A stretch of 64,000 nt of DNA from Candidatus Desulfobacillus denitrificans (GCA_017347485.1 AP021857.1:1903390-1967389), one strand, 5' to 3'; shown: positions 1-8,249, numbered from the stretch's first letter. Made by a program: numbers and translations. The notes: generated by a model not told the origin, from the sequence alone.

Positions 1-681
1 CGCCAGAAGCGCGTTGAGCGGCTTCAGGCTCTCGCGGATATGCTCGCTCGCCGGCTGCGCCAGCGGGCAGGACTTCTCGCGGGCGGCCGCCAGCGCCGCG
101 GCGAAGAGCTCGGTGAGCCCCATGCCCATGTGCGCCACCGTCGCCACCACCGGCACGCCGAGCCGCTCCGACAGCGCCTTGGCGTTGACGTAGAGCCCCT
201 TCTCGCGCGCCTCGTCCATGCGGTTGAGCGCGATCACCAGCGGCCGGCCGAGCAGCGCCAGTTCGAGGCACAGTTCGAGGTCGCGCTCGAGCGCCGTGGC
301 ATCCATCACCTGCACCAGCACGTCCGGCGCGCGAAAGGGCGCCGCCGGCTGCTGGGGCTCGTGGCGGGCGATCTCCGGCCAGCGGTCGCCCCACAGGAGA
401 TACATCAGCACCACGCGGTCGGCCTCGCGCAGCCGGTGCAGCGACTCGATCGAGGGCAGGTCGACCAGCGAAATCTCCTCGAGGCCGATGCCGACCAGGC
501 ATTCCTCGTAGGCGGATTCGCCGGCCAGGCGGGCGTGCGTCGGCGCCGCGCTGGAAGCGGCCTGGAAGATGCTGCTCTTGCCGGCCTGCTGGCGGCCGAC
601 GAGGGCGACGCGCGGCCGCCGCTGGCCACGCAACAGCGGCGTGTGCAGCGGGATGCGGCCCGCGCCAGGGGAGGCGTTCAT
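1..681 (-). CDS. FeoB-like GTPase, 3' end outside window
   Basis: The reading frame runs from an ATG at 681 to the window edge without a stop, so only the N-terminal part (227 residues) is seen. It resembles the G domain of FeoB: a P-loop GRQQAGKSS near residue 29, a switch II-like DLPSIES where FeoB has DLPG, the stretch VMDATALERDLELCLELALL typical of FeoB, and NRMDEA as the guanine-specificity motif. The G1 and G3 motifs are non-canonical, which could affect GTP turnover. It starts 26 bp after nikO and is probably the last gene of the nickel uptake operon, so a role in nickel rather than iron transport is possible. Whether the FeoB membrane part follows cannot be seen. Confidence 0.75.
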   Translation of the reverse strand, partial: MNASPGAGRIPLHTPLLRGQRRPRVALVGRQQAGKSSIFQAASSAAPTHARLAGESAYEECLVGIGLEEISLVDLPSIESLHRLREADRVVLMYLLWGDRWPEIARHEPQQPAAPFRAPDVLVQVMDATALERDLELCLELALLGRPLVIALNRMDEAREKGLYVNAKALSERLGVPVVATVAHMGMGLTELFAAALAAAREKSCPLAQPASEHIRESLKPLNALLA

Positions 682-707
682 GGGCGGATTATCCCATCAC
701 GCGGACT

Positions 708-1493
708 TCAGCGGCTCGATTCCCAGTCGTGGCTGTGGGTGTGGGCGTGCTCGACGCCGTCGTGGCGATGGCGGTGGCGGTGCATGAGGTTGGCGGCTTC
801 GAGCAGGGCATGGTCGCGCAACGCGTCGTGAAGCGGGCCGTCGAAGAGCGGCCGTCCGCCCTCGCCGAGGACGACGGCGCGCTCGCCGAGCTCGGAGGCC
901 ATCGACAGGTTGTGGGTGCTCGTCACCACCGTCTTGCCGCAATCGAGCAGGTAGTCGACCAGCCAGCCCGCGGCGCGCGGATCGAGGCTGGCGGCGGGCT
1001 CGTCGAGCAGCAGCACGCGCGGCTCCAGCGCCAGGATCGCCGCCAGCGCGACCTTCTGCTTCTGCCCGCCGGAGAGCGCGAACGGCGCCTTGTCGGCGAG
1101 TTGGATCAGGTCGAGCGCCGTCATCCAGCGTTCGGCGCGCGCCCCGGCATCGGCCAGGCCGAGCTGGCGCGGGCCGTAGGCGACCTCGTCGCGCACCGTC
1201 GGGTTGAACAGCATGGCTTCGGGATGCTGGAACAGCAGCACCACCTCGGAGCGGAAGCGCCGCGCGAAGGCGCCGTCCTTCAGCCGCGCCGGCGTCACCG
1301 CCTCGCCGCAATAGCTGAAGCGGCCGGCCTGCGGCGCCACCAGCCCGTTCATCAGCTTGAGCAGGGTCGACTTGCCGCTGCCGTTGGCGCCGAGCAGCAC
1401 CAGTTTCTCGCCCTCGCGCACGCCGAGCGAGACGCCGTCGAGCACCGGCGGCGCGTCGGGCCAGGCGTAGCGGATATCGGCGAGTTCGATCAA
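708..1493 (-). CDS. nikO: Nickel/cobalt ECF transporter ATPase NikO/CbiO
   Basis: This is the ATPase of an energy-coupling-factor transporter for Ni2+ or Co2+, 261 residues. It has a Walker A (GANGSGKST), a Q-loop (LLFQHPEAM), the signature LSGGQKQKVALA, Walker B (VLLLDEPAASLD) and the switch histidine (TSTHN). The start is a TTG at 1493 whose bases overlap the stop of nikQ (TTGA), which fits the couplings seen through the operon; no ATG is available there. The C-terminus carries an unusual histidine-rich tail (HRHRHRHDG, then HAHTHSHDW), probably metal binding. Nickel is favoured over cobalt by the neighbouring nikK, nikL and nikR genes. Confidence 0.88.
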   Translation of the reverse strand: MIELADIRYAWPDAPPVLDGVSLGVREGEKLVLLGANGSGKSTLLKLMNGLVAPQAGRFSYCGEAVTPARLKDGAFARRFRSEVVLLFQHPEAMLFNPTVRDEVAYGPRQLGLADAGARAERWMTALDLIQLADKAPFALSGGQKQKVALAAILALEPRVLLLDEPAASLDPRAAGWLVDYLLDCGKTVVTSTHNLSMASELGERAVVLGEGGRPLFDGPLHDALRDHALLEAANLMHRHRHRHDGVEHAHTHSHDWESSR

Positions 1494-2092
1494 GGCTTTT
1501 TGCAGGCGGCGGGGGGCGCCTGCGGCGGCGGCAGCCCGGCATGATCGTCGAAGCAGCCGCGCGAGCGCATCGCCAGCGCCGTCTCGGCCGCCATGCACAC
1601 CGACTTGTCGAGCAGATGGCCGGCCTGGGCGGCGGCGTGGCGCGCGCGCGCGGCCAGCGCCGGCGCGGCGGCGTTGCGGCTGGCGAAAGCCAGGCGGAAA
1701 TCGCGCAGCGCGCGCGAGAAGGCCTCGATCTGCCCCGCGGCGAGGGTGACGACGAAGCTCAAGGTGGGCGAGAAGCGGCAGGCATCGAGCAGATTCACGC
1801 GCGCGACGAACCAGAAGCCGAGATACACCAGCAGCACCACGCGCAGGTTCACCAGCAGCAGATAGGCCGCGGAGAAGCGGCCCTGCCAGAGCGAGACAGC
1901 GGCGTAGCCCAGGCTCACCGTCAGGTTGAAAGTCAGTACCGCCAGCACGGCGCGGCGCGCGATGCGCCAGCGCCCGGCCCCGCCCGCTGCCAGCGCGGCG
2001 GCGAGCAGCGCGGCCAGCAGCCACGCTTCGTGGATGAAGGTCACGGCGACCACCGCCGCGAGGTAGGCCAGCAGCCAGCGTGTCGCCGTCAC
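1490..2092 (-). CDS. nikQ: Nickel/cobalt ECF transporter transmembrane subunit NikQ/CbiQ
   Basis: Membrane coupling subunit of the ECF transporter, about 200 residues with several hydrophobic helices. The conserved C-terminal ALAMRSRG motif is the coupling helix that contacts the ATPase. The start is the GTG at 2092, which overlaps the nikM stop (GTGA) and begins VTATRWLLAYLAAV. An earlier in-frame start would read through a GC-rich extragenic palindrome and is less likely. The gene contains a one-mismatch copy of the dispersed bipartite motif at 1929-1952. Confidence 0.85.
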   Translation of the reverse strand: MTATRWLLAYLAAVVAVTFIHEAWLLAALLAAALAAGGAGRWRIARRAVLAVLTFNLTVSLGYAAVSLWQGRFSAAYLLLVNLRVVLLVYLGFWFVARVNLLDACRFSPTLSFVVTLAAGQIEAFSRALRDFRLAFASRNAAAPALAARARHAAAQAGHLLDKSVCMAAETALAMRSRGCFDDHAGLPPPQAPPAACKKP

Positions 2093-2772
2093 GAGCCCTC
2101 CTCCCCCGGCCCCTCCCCCGCAAGCGGGAGAGGGGAGCACCAACGGCGCGCCCGGGCGAAGCGCCACACCAGCACCGTCAGCACCGCCTCGCCGGCGCCG
2201 ATGAAGAAATGCGGCAGCAGCACCGCCGGCAGGGTGATCGACAGGCCAAAGGGGAAGAACAACGGCGTGCCGTCCTCCTTGTGGGCGATCAGCGGCTGCA
2301 CGCCGAGCGCGAGCGCCACCAGCAGCCCCGGCAGCACCACCGAAGCCCAGGCGGCGAGCGCCACCGCCGCCGTCTCGTTCAGCCGCCGCAGGCCGCGGAA
2401 CGTCAGCACCGCCGCCGCCGATCCCGCCAGTCCCATGGCCAGCGCATTCACCGCCAGCGCCGTGATGCCGCCGGCGCCGAACAAGAGCGACTGCAACAGG
2501 AGCACCAGGCTGTAGGCGAGGAAAGCCAGGCGCACGCCGAACAGCAGCGCCAGCATGGCCACGCCGAGCGCGTGTCCCGAGGTGCCGCCGGGGATCGGCA
2601 CCATCACCAGGCCGAGGCCGTAGGCCAGCGCCGTCATCGCCGCCAGGCGCGGCACGGTCTCCTCGTCGAGCGTGCGGCGCAGGCCGCGCGCCGCCCAGGC
2701 CCAGGCCACGCCCGCCGCCGCGTAGGCGGGCAGGTAGGTCTGCGGCGAGAGGAAGCCGTCGGGGATGTGCAT
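2089..2772 (-). CDS. nikM: Nickel/cobalt substrate-capture protein NikM/CbiM
   Basis: Substrate-specific membrane component of the ECF nickel or cobalt importer, 227 residues. The mature N-terminus MHIPDGFLSPQ supplies the N-terminal amine and His2 that coordinate the metal in the CbiM/NikM family, so the start is the ATG at 2772. An upstream in-frame ATG (2811) would bury His2 and lies in a palindromic repeat. About six to seven hydrophobic helices follow. The last 15 residues (SPLPLAGEGPGEEGS) are encoded by a dispersed GC-rich repeat, so the C-terminus has been extended by a repeat. The stop overlaps the nikQ start. Confidence 0.9.
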   Translation of the reverse strand: MHIPDGFLSPQTYLPAYAAAGVAWAWAARGLRRTLDEETVPRLAAMTALAYGLGLVMVPIPGGTSGHALGVAMLALLFGVRLAFLAYSLVLLLQSLLFGAGGITALAVNALAMGLAGSAAAVLTFRGLRRLNETAAVALAAWASVVLPGLLVALALGVQPLIAHKEDGTPLFFPFGLSITLPAVLLPHFFIGAGEAVLTVLVWRFARARRWCSPLPLAGEGPGEEGS

Positions 2773-2780
2773 GGGCGTCG

Positions 2781-2850
2781 CGTCATTATTCCCGCGCAAG
2801 CGGGAATCCATGGCGTTGGCACCGGGTCCCCGCTTCCGCGGGGACGACGA
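2781..2850. repeat. dRS3/REP-like palindrome pair
   Basis: Two inverted repeats lie side by side: ATTCCCGC-N-AAGCGGGAAT type (2787-2810) and CCCCGC-TTCC-GCGGGG (2828-2845). They belong to the common family of short extragenic palindromes, also seen here at 17532, 28363, 48720 and 59762. The repeat separates the barrel gene from nikM and could attenuate or stabilise the operon mRNA. Confidence 0.8.
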
Positions 2851-2873
2851 TCAATTTGACGGCGGCATTCATT

Positions 2874-3875
2874 TCAGAACAGCATCGAGGCGCTGATCAG
2901 CAGCCGGTATTTTTCCAGACCCTCGGCGCCCTGCTGCTGGCTCTGTTCGTTGAGGTTTTTCCACAGCGCCTTCTTGACGCCGACGGCGAAGCTGAACTTG
3001 TCCCAGTAGAGGCGCACGCCGGGCACGGCGTAGAGCATGCGCCCGCCGGTGGCCTGCTCGCCGACGCCGTCAACCACGTCGCGGCCGAGCTTGAGGTATT
3101 GCAGCTCGAGGCTGAGGTCGGTGCGCAGTTTTTGCTCAGGGTTGGTGTGGATGCGCCAGGCCAGGCCGCCGTTCAGGCGCAGCTCGCGGCCGAAGCGCGT
3201 GGTGAAGTCCGTGCCGGTCGTGTAGTCGGTGGCATAGCGATAGGTCTTGAACCACAGCGTCGATGCCTCGGCGTTGAAGGTCAGCTTGTCCGTGAGCATC
3301 TTCGTCGCGGTGAGGCCGAGCGTGTAGGAGGGCTTGCCGAAGCCGGTGGACATGCCCGGATCGATCGAGCCGTCGGGCAGGCGATAGTTGGGCCGGCCGG
3401 TGGGCAGGCTGGCGCCGCCGAAGACGGTGAAGTGCCAGTCTTCCATCTCGTCGAGGCTCTCGCTCTTCGGCACCAGCGAGAAGCCCTTGCCGTCGTGACG
3501 GAAGCCGATCTGGCCGAGCACCGAGACGTCGGCGAAGCCGCGCGTCCTGAAGCCGCCCGACTCGTCGGCCTTGACGTTGTAGGGGAGGAAGGCATAGGCG
3601 GAGAACCAGGGCGTGAAACCATGGCCCACGCCAAGCATGGTGAAGCGGGAGAAATCGCCCTCGACGTCCGGCCGCGCTAGGCGGCCGCGCTGGAATTTCG
3701 CATGGTCGATCTTCAGCGCCAGCAGGGTGCTGCCCTCCGGCAAGACGGCCGAGGTGGCGGACTCCACCGGCGCGCCGGGGCCTTCCAGCGCCGCGGCGCC
3801 GACGCCGGCGACGCCGTGGTGGGCCAGGGCCGGCGCGGCGGCCAGGGAGCAGACTAGGGCGAGCCTTTTCTTCAT
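2874..3875 (-). CDS. Putative outer membrane beta-barrel protein in the nik operon
   Basis: Secreted protein of 333 residues with a cleavable signal peptide (MKKRLALVCSLAAAPALA). The body has alternating strand-like segments and a C-terminal aromatic residue (RLLISASMLF), the usual mark of an outer membrane barrel assembled by Bam. The mature N-terminus starts HHG. Its ATG overlaps the stop of nikL (ATGA) and nikM follows about 100 bp on, so it belongs to the nickel uptake operon. An outer membrane route for nickel or a nickel complex is a reasonable inference, but no specific family could be named. Confidence 0.6.
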   Translation of the reverse strand: MKKRLALVCSLAAAPALAHHGVAGVGAAALEGPGAPVESATSAVLPEGSTLLALKIDHAKFQRGRLARPDVEGDFSRFTMLGVGHGFTPWFSAYAFLPYNVKADESGGFRTRGFADVSVLGQIGFRHDGKGFSLVPKSESLDEMEDWHFTVFGGASLPTGRPNYRLPDGSIDPGMSTGFGKPSYTLGLTATKMLTDKLTFNAEASTLWFKTYRYATDYTTGTDFTTRFGRELRLNGGLAWRIHTNPEQKLRTDLSLELQYLKLGRDVVDGVGEQATGGRMLYAVPGVRLYWDKFSFAVGVKKALWKNLNEQSQQQGAEGLEKYRLLISASMLF

Positions 3876-4300
3876 GGTGCTTTTTTCCTTCTCACGAACA
3901 GTTGAACGATGCCGAACAGCGCCAGCAGGAGGCCGGCGCCGAAGACGAGTTTCGCGTCGCGCTCCCCGTCCGCGGTCGGCGCCGCGGACGCGCCGCCGCG
4001 CGGCGGGTCGAATTTCAGATCAACGCCATGGCCATCCGCCGAGAAGGCGCGGAAACGCACTTCGCCCGCCTCGGGCGGAAAAAATACGGCGCGCCCCTGC
4101 GCGTCGGTGCGGCCGACGGCCTGCGGCCTGTCGGCGCCGGCCGCATACACCTCGAAGGCCTCGAAGGCGAAGGGCTGGCCGTCGGCAAAAGTCAGTCGCA
4201 CCGACACGGCGCCTTGCGCGCCGACGGCGTGATGCACTTCGTGGGCGTAGGCCGGCGGCAGGACCAGCAGCAGGCAGCAGAGCAGAACGCGCCGGATCAC
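3872..4300 (-). CDS. nikL: NikL-like periplasmic/membrane accessory protein
   Basis: Small protein of 142 residues with an N-terminal signal or anchor (VIRRVLLCCLLLVLPPAYA), a mature N-terminus rich in histidine (HEVHHAVG), a beta-rich domain resembling carboxypeptidase-regulatory folds, and one C-terminal transmembrane helix ending in RRKKAP. The GTG start at 4300 overlaps the nikK stop (GTGA). The layout nikK-nikL beside nikMQO is one of the known variants of ECF nickel importers, in which NikL takes the place of NikN. It also carries a perfect copy of the dispersed bipartite motif at 4188-4211. Confidence 0.7.
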   Translation of the reverse strand: MIRRVLLCCLLLVLPPAYAHEVHHAVGAQGAVSVRLTFADGQPFAFEAFEVYAAGADRPQAVGRTDAQGRAVFFPPEAGEVRFRAFSADGHGVDLKFDPPRGGASAAPTADGERDAKLVFGAGLLLALFGIVQLFVRRKKAP

Positions 4301-4995
4301 TTGGCGGGCAGCTCGAAATTGAGGGTGGTGGCGCGGATCAGCGTGTCGGCCTTGCCGTCGTCGAGCGGCGTCTCGAGGCTGGCGGCGATCATCTGCAGGC
4401 CGCCATGGCGGATCTTCAGCACCACCGTGCCGTCGTCGCTGGTGGCCCCGCGCGTGGCGCCGTCGTAGGCCACGGGAACATTCGCGCGCGGCTTGCCGGC
4501 GAGTGTCACGCGCACCGTGAACTTGTCGTCCACGCCGAGGCGGAAGGGGTCGTCGACGGGCGTGATCTCCAGACCGGGCGTCAGCGGCTGCGCCAGCGCG
4601 GCGCTCCAGCGGCTCACGCGCTTCACCGAGTCCTCCGAACGCCAGCTCTTCAGCACGCCGGCAATGCCGGTCTTCGGCGCGTTCTTCGTCTCCCAGGCGG
4701 TCTTCGTCCAGTATCCCGAGGAAGCCGCGACGAACAGCGCGGCGCAGTCGCCCGGAATCTTCGCCGGGTAGCCGGCCGCCACCGTCAGCGGCCGGGTTTT
4801 GCCCTGCGCGTCGGCGCACAGCGCCTGCTGCACGAAGCCCGCCTCGTAGGGCACGCGCTCGGCGCCGGCGTGGGCGCCGGTGCGGTGGCCCTGCAGCAGC
4901 ACATGGCCGCTGCCCTCCTTCTCCAGCCAGAGGTCGTGAGCGGCGGCCGGCAGGGCCGGCAAGCAGAGCAGCAGGGCCAATCGTATGAACTTCAT
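4297..4995 (-). CDS. nikK: NikK-like periplasmic nickel protein (DUF4198)
   Basis: Secreted protein of 232 residues; the signal peptide is cleaved after AAA and the mature protein begins HDLWLEKEG, the typical start of the DUF4198 family. These proteins occur with NikMNQO/NikL systems and are thought to bind or deliver nickel in the periplasm. It is the first gene of the nickel operon; the 132 bp upstream (4996-5127) must hold its promoter. No full NikR palindrome could be recognised there. Confidence 0.72.
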   Translation of the reverse strand: MKFIRLALLLCLPALPAAAHDLWLEKEGSGHVLLQGHRTGAHAGAERVPYEAGFVQQALCADAQGKTRPLTVAAGYPAKIPGDCAALFVAASSGYWTKTAWETKNAPKTGIAGVLKSWRSEDSVKRVSRWSAALAQPLTPGLEITPVDDPFRLGVDDKFTVRVTLAGKPRANVPVAYDGATRGATSDDGTVVLKIRHGGLQMIAASLETPLDDGKADTLIRATTLNFELPAK

Positions 4996-5127
4996 TTAAT
5001 TCATCTTAACAACTTTCGTGCCATTTGGTGTCCGCAATGCAACTACCTGAGAGAAAGCGGTTTTTTAAAAACGCGCGAACGCCGGGCGGCAGCTCCGTTG
5101 CCGATATGATGATTTATCGAAAAGTGC

Positions 5128-6501
5128 CTATCCGGCCAGCGGCAGGGTCAGGGTCAGCACGGCGCCGCCTTCCGGATGGTTGGCCGCCGTCAACTGGCCG
5201 CGGTGGCGCTCCACGATGCCATAGCTGATGGAGAGGCCGAGCCCGGTGCCCTTGCCCACCGGTTTGGTGGTGAAGAAGGGATCGAAGACGTGGCCGAGCG
5301 AATCCTCGCGGAAGCCGGGACCGTTGTCGCGGAAGCTCAGCGCCACGCTGCGCTTGCGCAGCTCGGCGCGGATGTCGAGCCGCGCGCCTTCCAGCCGTTC
5401 GGTGGTGTCGATGGCGTTCTGCACCAGATTCACCAGCACCTGCTGCAGCTGTCCGGCCGAGCCGGAGACGGGAATCTGCGGCGGCACGTCCATGACGAGC
5501 CGGATCTTCGAGCCGGAGGCCTTCACCACCCAGTGCACCGAGCGCTCCAGCACCTCGGCCAGATTGAAGGTTTCCTCCTCGCCGCGGTCCTGCGCCGAGA
5601 AGCGCTTCAGGCCGGCGACGATGTCGCGCGTGCGCTCGGCGCCCTCGATGGTGCCGTCGATGAGCGGCTGCATGTCTTCCATGAGGCGGTCGATGCGCAG
5701 TGACTTGCGCAGCTCGGCGATCTCCTCCGCCGGCCGGCCGGCATGGATGGCCTCGAGATATTCGCGCATGCGGCTGCCGTAGCGCTGCAGGGCGTAGACG
5801 TTGCCGAGCACGAAGCTGATCGGGTTGTTCAGCTCGTGGGCGACGCCCGCCACCAGGCGGCCGAGGGAGGCCATTTTCTCGGAGTGAATGAGCTGCTGCT
5901 GGGCAAGCTTCAGGTCCTCGTGCGCCTGCCGCAGCTGCTCGTAGGCGCGGCGCAGGTCGCCCACCGGGCGTCCGGTCATCACCATGCCGACGAACTTGCC
6001 GACCGGCGACAGGCGCGGCGTGCAGTTCACCGCCACCGGCATCTCCGGCGCGTAGCGGCATTTGAAATGCAGCTCGCAGTCGTGGATGCGCTCGCTGGTG
6101 AGGTCGCGCAGGAAGCGGCGCGCCTGCTCGCGCGAGGCCTCGTCGGCGAAGAGGTCGATGAGCGGCGTGCCGCGCAGCGCCTCCTCGCTCTTGCCCACCA
6201 GCTCGGCGAGCGCCTGGTTCGCCTCCTGGATGAGGCCGTGGCGGTCGCATACGACCAGCACGTCGGACATCGAGGTGAGCACGCTGAAGATGAACTTCTG
6301 CGTCTCCTCGAGCTTGGCGTTCTTCTCCTCCAGCGCCACCTCGTACTGCAGCAGGTCGGAGTACACCTCGTCCATCTTGCGGATGACGTCGATCCAGACG
6401 TCCTCGCCGACGCCTTCCGGCGGGCGGTCGAGGACGTGCGCCGGCAGGGTCGGCAGATAGACCCGGGTGCCCTGGGCGGCGTCCTTGTCGGGGCTTGGCA
6501 T
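5128..6501 (-). CDS. hupT: HupT/HoxJ-type sensor histidine kinase
   Basis: Soluble histidine kinase of 457 residues. It has an N-terminal PAS domain (about residues 65-180, from FIFSVLTSMSDVLVVCDRHG), a coiled linker, the phosphoacceptor region SEKMASLGRLVAGVAHELNN and a HATPase domain (NAIDTTE, FRDNGPGF, GTGLGLSI). The H-box is very close to HupT and HoxJ, kinases that listen to the H2-sensing hydrogenase HupUV/HoxBC. The hupUV genes lie at 13159-15703, which supports this call. The ATG overlaps the nikR stop (TGATG), so kinase and nickel repressor are made from one message. No partner response regulator of the HupR/HoxA type is in the window. Confidence 0.75.
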   Translation of the reverse strand: MPSPDKDAAQGTRVYLPTLPAHVLDRPPEGVGEDVWIDVIRKMDEVYSDLLQYEVALEEKNAKLEETQKFIFSVLTSMSDVLVVCDRHGLIQEANQALAELVGKSEEALRGTPLIDLFADEASREQARRFLRDLTSERIHDCELHFKCRYAPEMPVAVNCTPRLSPVGKFVGMVMTGRPVGDLRRAYEQLRQAHEDLKLAQQQLIHSEKMASLGRLVAGVAHELNNPISFVLGNVYALQRYGSRMREYLEAIHAGRPAEEIAELRKSLRIDRLMEDMQPLIDGTIEGAERTRDIVAGLKRFSAQDRGEEETFNLAEVLERSVHWVVKASGSKIRLVMDVPPQIPVSGSAGQLQQVLVNLVQNAIDTTERLEGARLDIRAELRKRSVALSFRDNGPGFREDSLGHVFDPFFTTKPVGKGTGLGLSISYGIVERHRGQLTAANHPEGGAVLTLTLPLAG

Positions 6502-6992
6502 CAGCTCTTCGGCCGGCTGTGCACGTGGTAGGGGTGGTCCGGCCCGCCATGATGATGCGGGTGGCCGTGGCGATGCTGGCGGCCGGCGTTGACGTCGGCG
6601 GGCACCATATTGAGCGCGCCGTGGCGCACCCCGCGCTCGGCCATCGTGGCGTCGGCGAAGGCGCGTACCGCCTTGGTCGGCCCGCGCAGGATCACCGTCT
6701 CCATGCAGTGGTCGTGGTCGAGGTGGGCATGCATGGTCGACACGGTGAGGTCGTGATGGTCGTGGCTGTGCGCCGTCAGCCGCTCGGCGAGGTCGCGCTC
6801 GTGGTGGTTGTAGATGTAGGACAGGGCGGCGATGCAGTCGGGCGCCTCCTCGCGCTCGAGGCGGCTCGCCTCGAGCCTCTGGCGCAGGATGTCCCGCACC
6901 GCCTCGGAGCGGTTGCTGTAGCCGTGGCTGCGGATCAGGCGGTCGAATTCCTTCGCCAGCTTTTCATCCAGGGAAATGGTGAAGCGTTCCAT
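6501..6992 (-). CDS. nikR: Nickel-responsive repressor NikR with His-rich tail
   Basis: Ribbon-helix-helix repressor of 163 residues. Residues 1-45 form the DNA-binding part (MERFTISLDEKLAKEFDRLI). The ACT-like nickel-binding domain keeps the site HDHHDLTVSTMHAHLDHDHC, matching E. coli NikR His76, His87, His89 and Cys95. Unlike ordinary NikR it ends in a histidine-rich extension (RHGHPHHHGGPDHPYHVH). It is expected to repress the nik transport genes when nickel is plentiful. It is co-transcribed with hupT, linking nickel state and hydrogen sensing. Confidence 0.93.
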   Translation of the reverse strand: MERFTISLDEKLAKEFDRLIRSHGYSNRSEAVRDILRQRLEASRLEREEAPDCIAALSYIYNHHERDLAERLTAHSHDHHDLTVSTMHAHLDHDHCMETVILRGPTKAVRAFADATMAERGVRHGALNMVPADVNAGRQHRHGHPHHHGGPDHPYHVHSRPKS

Positions 6993-7078
6993 GGCCTCTC
7001 CTCAGGGGGTCCGGCGCGCCGGAAGGGCGGCGCCTGCCCGCCTATGTTACAGAGGTTGCGGAAAATTGAGCGGCCGTT

Positions 7079-7903
7079 CTACCAGTAATTCTCGAAGGCC
7101 ATCTGGCCGGGCACGTTGCGGCGGCTGGTCTGAAAGCCGAGCGCCGCCAGCTGTCCGCGCAGTTCGCGCGCCATCTCCGGATTGCCGCACACCATGACGC
7201 GCGAGTCCTCCCGGTCGACCGCCGCGCCGGCGTGCGCCTCGAGCCGGCCGTCGGCGAGAATTCGCGGAATGCGTGCCGACAGGGCGCCCGTGCCGGGCTC
7301 GCGGGTGACGACCGGCACGTGGTGCAGCTTCGCCCGGGCGCCGGCGAACAACTCCTCGCGCGGGAGCGCGAGGATTTCATCGCGATAGGCCAGTTCGGTC
7401 TCGCGGCGCACGCTGTGCACCACGACCAGGCGCTCGAAGTCCTGCCACACCTGCGGCTCGCGCAGAATCGACAGGAAGGGGCCGATGCCGCTGCCGCTCG
7501 CCAGCAGCCACAGGTCGCGGCCCGGCGCCAGCTGGTCGAGGGTGAGGAAACCGTAACTCGCCTTCTCGACGAGGACCGTATCGCCGACGGCGATTTTGTC
7601 CAGGCGACCGGAGAAGGCCCCTCCCGGGACCAGCACGGCAAGGAACTCCAGGTGCTCGTCGTAGGCCGCCGAGACGACGGAGAACGGGCGCCAGACGGTC
7701 TCGCCGCCCTCGCCTTCCAGTCCGAGCCGGGCATAGTGGCCCGGCGTGAAGCGGAAGCCGCGGTGGCGCGTCAGGCGGATGGAAAGCAGCGTCGGCGTCC
7801 AGCGGCGGATCGACAGCACGCGTTCCGCCGTCCATTTCTCGCCGCGGGGCGGCGGTAGGGGCTGCGGATGCCGACGCAGGCCCGATTCCAGGACGGCGCC
7901 CAC
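7079..7903 (-). CDS. fpr: Ferredoxin/flavodoxin-NADP+ reductase
   Basis: FAD-containing reductase of the Fpr family, which moves electrons between NADPH and ferredoxin or flavodoxin. Visible features are the FAD-binding RPFSVVSAAYDEHLEF, the NADP region LLASGSGIGPFLSIL and the C-terminal aromatic end MAFENYW. The start is uncertain: a GTG at 7903 (274 residues) follows the DUF2249 stop without overlap, whereas an ATG at 7951 would overlap that gene by 38 bp. It probably shares the NsrR-type promoter of the upstream DUF2249 gene. Its product could also serve the ferredoxin BzdM, encoded nearby. Confidence 0.85.
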   Translation of the reverse strand: MGAVLESGLRRHPQPLPPPRGEKWTAERVLSIRRWTPTLLSIRLTRHRGFRFTPGHYARLGLEGEGGETVWRPFSVVSAAYDEHLEFLAVLVPGGAFSGRLDKIAVGDTVLVEKASYGFLTLDQLAPGRDLWLLASGSGIGPFLSILREPQVWQDFERLVVVHSVRRETELAYRDEILALPREELFAGARAKLHHVPVVTREPGTGALSARIPRILADGRLEAHAGAAVDREDSRVMVCGNPEMARELRGQLAALGFQTSRRNVPGQMAFENYW

Positions 7904-7913
7904 GCCTCGCGCC

Positions 7914-8198
7914 TTAGTGCGAGCAGCAGGTGGCGACGGCGCGCGCGGCATTCTCGTCCGCCCTGCCGATGCGCACCCGCCACACCTGCGGTCCGGCCTC
8001 GAGGTAGTCCCAGGTGAACTGGCCGCGCGACTCGGCCTGGAACTGGTAGAACAGCGGCTTCGGGTCGTGGTCGTTCACCAGCAGCAGGGCCTCGCCGGGG
8101 AACAACGCGTCGAAGGCGCCGAAGATCATCGGATGGCGCTGGCGCGGCGGGATGTCACGGACATCGACGGTGGTCTTGCAGGCTTGCTCGTCGCTCAT
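7914..8198 (-). CDS. DUF2249 domain protein
   Basis: Small soluble protein of 94 residues covering one DUF2249 domain (VRDIPPRQRHPMIFGAFDAL, then LLVNDHDPKPLFYQF). The last residues ATCCSH hold two adjacent cysteines and a histidine that could bind metal. DUF2249 proteins often accompany hemerythrin-like and nitric-oxide-responsive genes. Two NsrR-like boxes at its promoter fit a nitrosative stress role; this is inference. fpr follows directly. Confidence 0.8.
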   Translation of the reverse strand: MSDEQACKTTVDVRDIPPRQRHPMIFGAFDALFPGEALLLVNDHDPKPLFYQFQAESRGQFTWDYLEAGPQVWRVRIGRADENAARAVATCCSH

Positions 8199-8225
8199 GG
8201 TCGGTCTCCTGTCGGCTTGCGTTCA

Positions 8226-8248
8226 TAGATGCATATAACTTACATCTT
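8226..8248 (-). promoter_or_regulatory. NsrR-like operator 1
   Basis: On the minus strand this reads AAGATGTAAGTTATATGCAT followed by CTA, an imperfect dyad. It agrees with about 19 of 23 positions of the published NsrR pattern (AAGATGYAT...RCATCTT). It lies just downstream of the predicted -10 box (TACGCT, 8250-8255), where a repressor would block initiation. Confidence 0.6.
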
Positions 8249-8249
8249 T

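Noticed and set aside
4976..5127. NikR operator upstream of nikK
   Set aside because: Only a single TATGA-like half-site near 4983 was seen and no matching inverted half; not enough to annotate.
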